A stretch of 10,803 bases of DNA from Botryosphaeria dothidea (lineage: Eukaryota; Ascomycota; Dothideomycetes; Botryosphaeriales; Botryosphaeriaceae). Under the pieces are notes generated by a model. The model did not search any database. It was not told where the DNA came from and was given only the letters and a program-made list of their open reading frames with translations. This document shows, one piece after another, positions 7,800 to 10,803 of the stretch (positions within the stretch are counted from its first letter, which is position 1; the number at the start of each line of letters is the position of its first letter). The position numbers and the translations under genes are program-made. The stretch spans positions 1 to 10,803 of the forward strand of contig WWBZ02000079.1 of assembly GCA_011503125.2 (NCBI GenBank). The letters are read 5' to 3'.

Positions 7800-8468
7800 T
7801 TCGGATGGAGGTGAAAGCTCGTCGGTTGCTATGGCGATGGAGGAAAAGCTCGAGAGGGTTGTTGACGGGTTCGCGCGTGGAAAGGGTCCGAGGAGCCGGA
7901 AGTTGTAGAAGGGAGTGCTCCAGGGATCCGCGACAGAGCCAGGAGGAGCGGCGTTTAGATGGTACGGATAGTGGTGGTGCACGGAAGGCAGTGGTGCCTA
8001 TTTTAATGGGTCAGAGCTGTGAAAGGAGCGGCGATGGCGTTCAGATGCCTGGTGCGCGCGGACCTGAAGTATTGTTGCAGCCATAGTGTTGTTTGGAAAA
8101 CCCGAAGAGCGGCGGTCATGGGAGAAGATAGGCGCAGCGTGGTGAATGAAGGTTGTGGTGGCCAGGCAGTAGTGGAATATGGTGACGGTGGCAATGACGA
8201 AAAGTTGGCAGAATCAACAAAGAACACCGGCCACATCCTGGTCAGAGAGCAGTGAACCCGGCGGGGAAGGAAAACGGTATGAGGTGCCTCTGATTGGGCG
8301 TAGAAATGCCATTTATGAAGAAAGCGCACGCGCTGTTTTACAGTCTCAAGCTACGAGACAAATGCTCAAGTTATCCCCGGATATGATAATCCTTTTTTTT
8401 GATCCCCGCAAACGCCGCCCTGCCCTGGTTTTACAAGATGATCGCACCGCATGGCATCGCTGCCTGCG
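7800..8468. other. Gene C downstream region and gene B promoter/leader
   Basis: No gene is supported. Minus-strand 7970-7800 is a pyrimidine-rich leader ahead of the gene B ATG, with a TATA-like TTAAAATA near 8007-8000 and an X-box-like element at 7821-7834. The part next to gene C (8468 to about 8300) is its 3' UTR, with a weak CATAAA near 8312 as the only polyadenylation candidate. An inverted CCAAT-like TGATTGGGCG is at 8291-8300. Confidence 0.45.
7821..7837 (-). promoter_or_regulatory. X-box-like element in the gene B leader
   Basis: The minus strand reads ATCGCCATAGCAAC at 7837-7824: a left half ATCGCC (5 of 6 to GTNRCC), AT spacer and a perfect AGCAAC right half. It ends 25 bases upstream of the gene B ATG. 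It shares the 11-mer GCCATAGCAAC with the element upstream of gene A. Confidence 0.35.
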
Positions 8469-9442
8469 CTAGACTGCAAGCCGTTAGCCGCAAACTCTCG
8501 CCGATGTCGCAATGTGCGGAGAAAGCAGCAACAGGTTACTCACTTCCACCAAAGTAGTTGAACTCGTCAAAGCAAATGTTGCCATTCGCGTTGCGGTACG
8601 ATCCACCAGTAGGAGCTGTCTGCGCGGCGCTGCTGCGTTTGGACTTCGACGCGCAAGTCGGCAGCTTGCGCGACGTGCTCTGACGCGACGAAGCGTGCTG
8701 AGGCTCTGGTTTAGTGCTGCGCGTGAGACCTCTGCTCTGTGTCTTGACAACAGCATCGGCACAAGTCCGCTTTTTGCTGACCGACGAGATGGAGGAGTCA
8801 CCTTGCTCTCATCATGCAGCGTCAGCTGCTGCTGCTGCTGAGACACGAGCTGGTCCAAATCTCCGTCAGAAGTGGAGGGACGGCTGTGGTCTTCATCGCT
8901 CTGCGGCTCTTGCTACGGAGCTGTGAGCTGAGGCAACCACGCAACCAGTTGGCTACGACTGACCTTCGGGCTCGTCGCCGGCGTCGTCGCCGACGACCCG
9001 TAGCCCTCGTCGATGAAGTGAACGTGCTTCTCGACTTTGGAGTCTTTCGTGGCGGAGCTTTGCTGGTTGGCCATCGGGGCGTCGGTGAGGCTCTGCGAGC
9101 GCTTCGGTTTGAACGCGGGAGGATGGCGCTGACGGCCAACCTCGTCGGCGTAGGTTGACGGCCGGTGGACCTGGCCGAGATGAGGCATAGAAGCGTGGTT
9201 CTTGTGCTTCAAGTATGCCGGCCGTTGCGTCTTAGCCGACAAGGTGCCGCGCGCCTCCCGCGACTTGTCGGGGAAGTGGAGGTACAGCGAGTCCTTAGAA
9301 GCACATTGTTGGCGGGTGAGTGTTGCCGACAATCGCTCAGAAGGAAGAGAGAGAGCTGGGCTAATGCTTGACGGAGGAGTCATACGACCACTCGCCCTGC
9401 GTCGACGACGTCGACCAGTGGTTCTCACCCATGAAAGGCATG
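8469..9442 (-). CDS. Gene C: polar low-complexity fungal protein with two introns
   Basis: Unrecognised family. The ATG at 9442 starts MPFMGENHWSTSSTQGEWSY; a TATA box lies about 125 bases upstream. After an unresolved frame change at about 9335-9400 the frame carries KDSLYLHFPDKSREARGTLS, KHKNHASMPHLGQVH, RPSTYADEVGRQRHPPAFKP, KRSQSLTDAPM and KVEKHVHFIDEGYGSSATTP. Intron 8963-8901 (GTCAGT...CCGCAG) joins SPK to SDEDHSRPSTSDGDLDQL. One A is missing from the run at 8775-8771; restoring it gives KKRTCADAVVKTQSRGLT and then GGSYRNANGNICFDEFNYF. The last intron, 8543-8474, creates the end FGGI and TAG at 8471-8469. Both introns and the correction agree on one reading frame, which is good evidence that the gene is real. 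The protein is hydrophilic, Ser/Gln/Lys-rich, with no membrane helix, and probably cytosolic or nuclear. Confidence 0.7.
8474..8543 (-). other. Last intron of gene C
   Basis: Donor GTGAGT at 8543, branch site GCTAAC near 8492, TTGCAG end at 8474; 70 bases. Splicing yields GGA ATC TAG, so the stop codon lies in a tiny terminal exon. Confidence 0.8.
8901..8963 (-). other. Internal intron of gene C
   Basis: Donor GTCAGT at 8963, possible branch GCTCAC, CCGCAG end at 8901; 63 bases. It removes an in-frame stop and joins SPK to SDEDHSRP between codons. Confidence 0.7.
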
Positions 9443-9565
9443 TGCTGTGTGCAGATGGATGTAGAAGAGACGACAAGAAGGATGCCGTAGGGCCAGTGGC
9501 GCACGTGGGGGAGGTAGGAGCAGCGTGGCGAGAGACGAGGCTTGGGACAGGCCGGCGTCGGGGAC

Positions 9566-9573
9566 TATATAAA
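9566..9573. promoter_or_regulatory. TATA box upstream of gene C
   Basis: TATATAAA on the plus strand; the minus strand reads TTTATATAG, also an acceptable TATA element. It is about 125 bases upstream of the gene C ATG, leaving a pyrimidine-rich leader, so gene C is the likely user. The plus-strand reading would be about 630 bases from the OPT start. Confidence 0.55.
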
Positions 9574-10102
9574 TTTTGGTAGGCAGGCGCGTGTGCCCTC
9601 TCGGAGCCTCCGCAAAATTTCTCCAGGATCATCGCCGCAACCTACTTCAAGTCCACGGCCCGGTTCCAGTGCGTACCCACGTAACTCAAACAGGGTCGCG
9701 TCAGGCACAAACAGCCGGAGTCCGGGCGGTTGCCACGCGTGCATCACAAAAAGCGCCGCCGCATACCGGTCACACCCCGGCGAGCCCGGCTTCTTCTGCT
9801 CGATGCCGCACGCTGGCGACGCGCATGTTGAGTCGAGGCAGAACTGGGCACAGGAATGGGAGCGAGGCGAGACCCTGGACTGGAGCATGGCTAGTCCGCG
9901 ACCAGGGTGGGCGCGCGGTCTGCCTTTTGCGGCGTGCAACCCCAGTTGGGAGAGCGGTGAGAGGAAAGTGCGGCATAAAGACGCGGTCGGGTGGTGGGGC
10001 CCTAGTCGAGCTGAGGAGCAATTTCATCATCGTCGGCAGACGCTCCCGCCGGAGACGCGCAGATCGCCAAGGTCGCTTTCACGCGTGCGCGGGCGCGTTG
10101 TC

Positions 10103-10120
10103 TGCATGCGCGCGCGCGTG
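10103..10120. repeat. Alternating purine-pyrimidine run (Z-DNA-prone)
   Basis: Eighteen bases of perfect pyrimidine-purine alternation, mostly CG, just upstream of the OPT gene. A shorter 12-base run lies at 10080-10091. Such sequences can adopt left-handed DNA under negative supercoiling. Confidence 0.8.
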
Positions 10121-10194
10121 GTGTTGTTGTTGGCGCGGCAGTCGTTGCGCGGAGGAGAGGAGAGCGAGCGGGCTGAGGCAGCCTATCCTATCGC

Positions 10195-10803
10195 ATGCAG
10201 CCCGATTGCGCCATCGTAAGTGACCTGCGCGTGCATCTGCAATTACATCAGCCCCATTCCAGATGGCCCGGTCGCGTGCACTTTCGCAATCGCGCCCTCC
10301 ACCATCGCCATCTTCAGCACCAGCGCCAGCTGCTCCCGCAACCGCTGTGTCTGCTCTTCCGGGCGCTGCTGAAGCCAACGCCATCCCGTTGGCGGACCTC
10401 GACTTTTCCTCCAATATGGCGCCGGACAGAGGTGCCCGCCCAAACGCCGCCGAAACGCTGCGAAACCCCCACTCCTGCGCGCTCTCCCGCCGAGGCATAC
10501 TCATACCGCGACGAAGACCACGATGACCGCTCTCGCGCCCGAGACCTCCTCGCTGCCCGCGCCGCTGAGCCTCAAAATTTCACCCTACGTGGGATCCTCG
10601 TCGGCCTCGCTATCGGCATAGTGATATGCTTTCCAACACATATTGGCCTGCAGACGGGATGGGTCAGCAGCATGGCTATGCCCTCGGCCCTGCTGGCTTT
10701 GCTTGGTTCCGTTTGATGTCGCGCTACCTGCGTCTGCCCTTCTCGCCCGTTGAGAATGTGCTGATCCAGAGTGTGGCCGGCAGCGTGGGCACCATGCCTC
10801 TGG
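10195..10803 (+). CDS. OPT-superfamily oligopeptide transporter, N-terminal part (partial, frame-broken)
   Basis: OPT proteins are large proton-coupled importers with about 12-16 helices that carry small peptides or metal chelates; the fungal YGL114W-like branch is the best fit. The ATG at 10195 plus a 47-base intron leads into MARSRALSQSRPPPSPSSAP (ATG 10263 is the alternative start) and a disordered Pro/Ala/Ser-rich head. After a one-base shift between about 10455 and 10490 the frame reads AYSYRDEDHDDRSRARDLLA and the first helix FTLRGILVGLAIGIVICF. The next motif, normally SNTYFGLQTGW, reads PTHIGLQTGWVSSMAMPSAL here because three T are missing around 10630-10645; SNTY is visible in the adjacent frame. 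One G is missing at 10695, after which LMSRYLRLPFSPVENVLIQS and VAGSVGTMPL run to the window edge. The SPVENVLxQ and VAGS...MPL motifs are diagnostic. Most of the gene lies outside the window. Confidence 0.85.
10216..10262 (+). other. Probable intron 1 of the OPT gene
   Basis: Donor GTAAGT at 10216 and ATTCCAG end at 10262; 47 bases, with a weak branch site. It joins the short open frame MQPDCAI to MARSRAL between codons. If translation starts at 10263 this is instead a leader intron ending right at the start codon. Confidence 0.6.

Larger units (their letters stand above)
9443..10194. other. Divergent promoter region between gene C and the OPT gene
   Basis: GC-rich. The long open frames on both strands are mutually overlapping, Arg/Ala/Gly-rich and without recognisable domains, as expected from GC-rich non-coding DNA. 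It contains the TATA box at 9566-9573 and alternating purine-pyrimidine runs at 10080-10091 and 10103-10120. Confidence 0.5.

Noticed and set aside
7800..7982. N-terminal extension of gene B from a GTG at 7982
   Set aside because: GTG is not a credible nuclear fungal start, and the region has the CT-rich look of a leader. An upstream exon cannot be excluded but is not supported.
8484..8858. Minus-strand frame continuing gene C past the A-run at 8771 as MLLSRHRAEVSR...
   Set aside because: The adjacent frame carries protein-like YRNANGNICFDEFNYF and ends at a consensus intron; the other is Arg/Leu-rich shadow.
9542..10223. Two overlapping plus-strand open frames of over 200 codons
   Set aside because: Arg/Ala/Gly-rich, no domains, overlapping each other and a minus-strand frame; typical of GC-rich intergenic DNA.
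2230..10803. Repeat-induced point mutation or pseudogene decay as the cause of the broken frames
   Set aside because: There is no excess of C-to-T type stops or AT bias in the exons, splice sites are intact, and the lesions are one-base length changes spread over unrelated genes.
1..10803. tRNA, rRNA or transposon genes
   Set aside because: I found no tRNA B-box-like GGTTCGAATCC, no rRNA core sequences, no transposase or reverse transcriptase motifs and no terminal inverted repeats by eye.

Overview
The window looks like nuclear DNA of a filamentous ascomycete (Pezizomycotina; Dothideomycetes is only a guess). The evidence is short introns of about 48-70 bases with GTAAGT/GTGAGT donors, CTAAC/GCTGAC-type branch sites and CAG ends, intergenic regions of 0.5-2 kb, pyrimidine-rich leaders, AATAAA signals, and proteins of recognisably fungal type. 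There are no bacterial operons, ribosome binding sites, rRNA, tRNA or CRISPR arrays.

Layout, left to right. (1) 1-225, minus: first exon of a DUF1275-family membrane protein that runs off the left edge. (2) 226-2229: a long gap with no convincing gene. (3) 2230-3755, plus: an intron-containing multi-pass (about 7-8 helix) fungal membrane protein with a Ser/Pro-rich tail, followed by a 3' UTR and AATAAA at 4009. (4) 3756-5199: no recognised gene, but it holds a near-palindromic RFX-type X-box and a pyrimidine-rich repeat tract. (5) Three head-to-tail minus-strand genes for low-complexity, probably disordered fungal proteins: A (6134-5200), B (7799-6776) and C (9442-8469). (6) 9443-10194: a GC-rich divergent promoter region with a TATA box and a Z-DNA-prone run. 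(7) 10195-end, plus: the N-terminal part of an OPT-superfamily oligopeptide/metal-chelate transporter (YGL114W-like), cut by the right edge.

The most striking property is not a new system. Every gene long enough to test is broken by one-base length changes, mostly in short homopolymers, and most breaks are repaired by adding or removing one base of the same kind. No premature stops from base substitutions are evident. The simplest explanation is uncorrected indel errors in the assembly (long-read or pyrosequencing type); co-degeneration of five unrelated genes is much less likely. Products should be read as composites of frames.

The biological leads worth following are: a short motif shared by A, B and C (P-x-x-Y-x-D-x-V-x-x-x-R) suggesting distant paralogues or a common docking peptide; X-box-like elements upstream of A and B and a near-perfect one at 4601; and a dense cluster of AATGC/AACGC pentamers in the 3' UTR of B. 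The genes do not form an evident pathway or biosynthetic cluster, and I see no convincing undescribed system.
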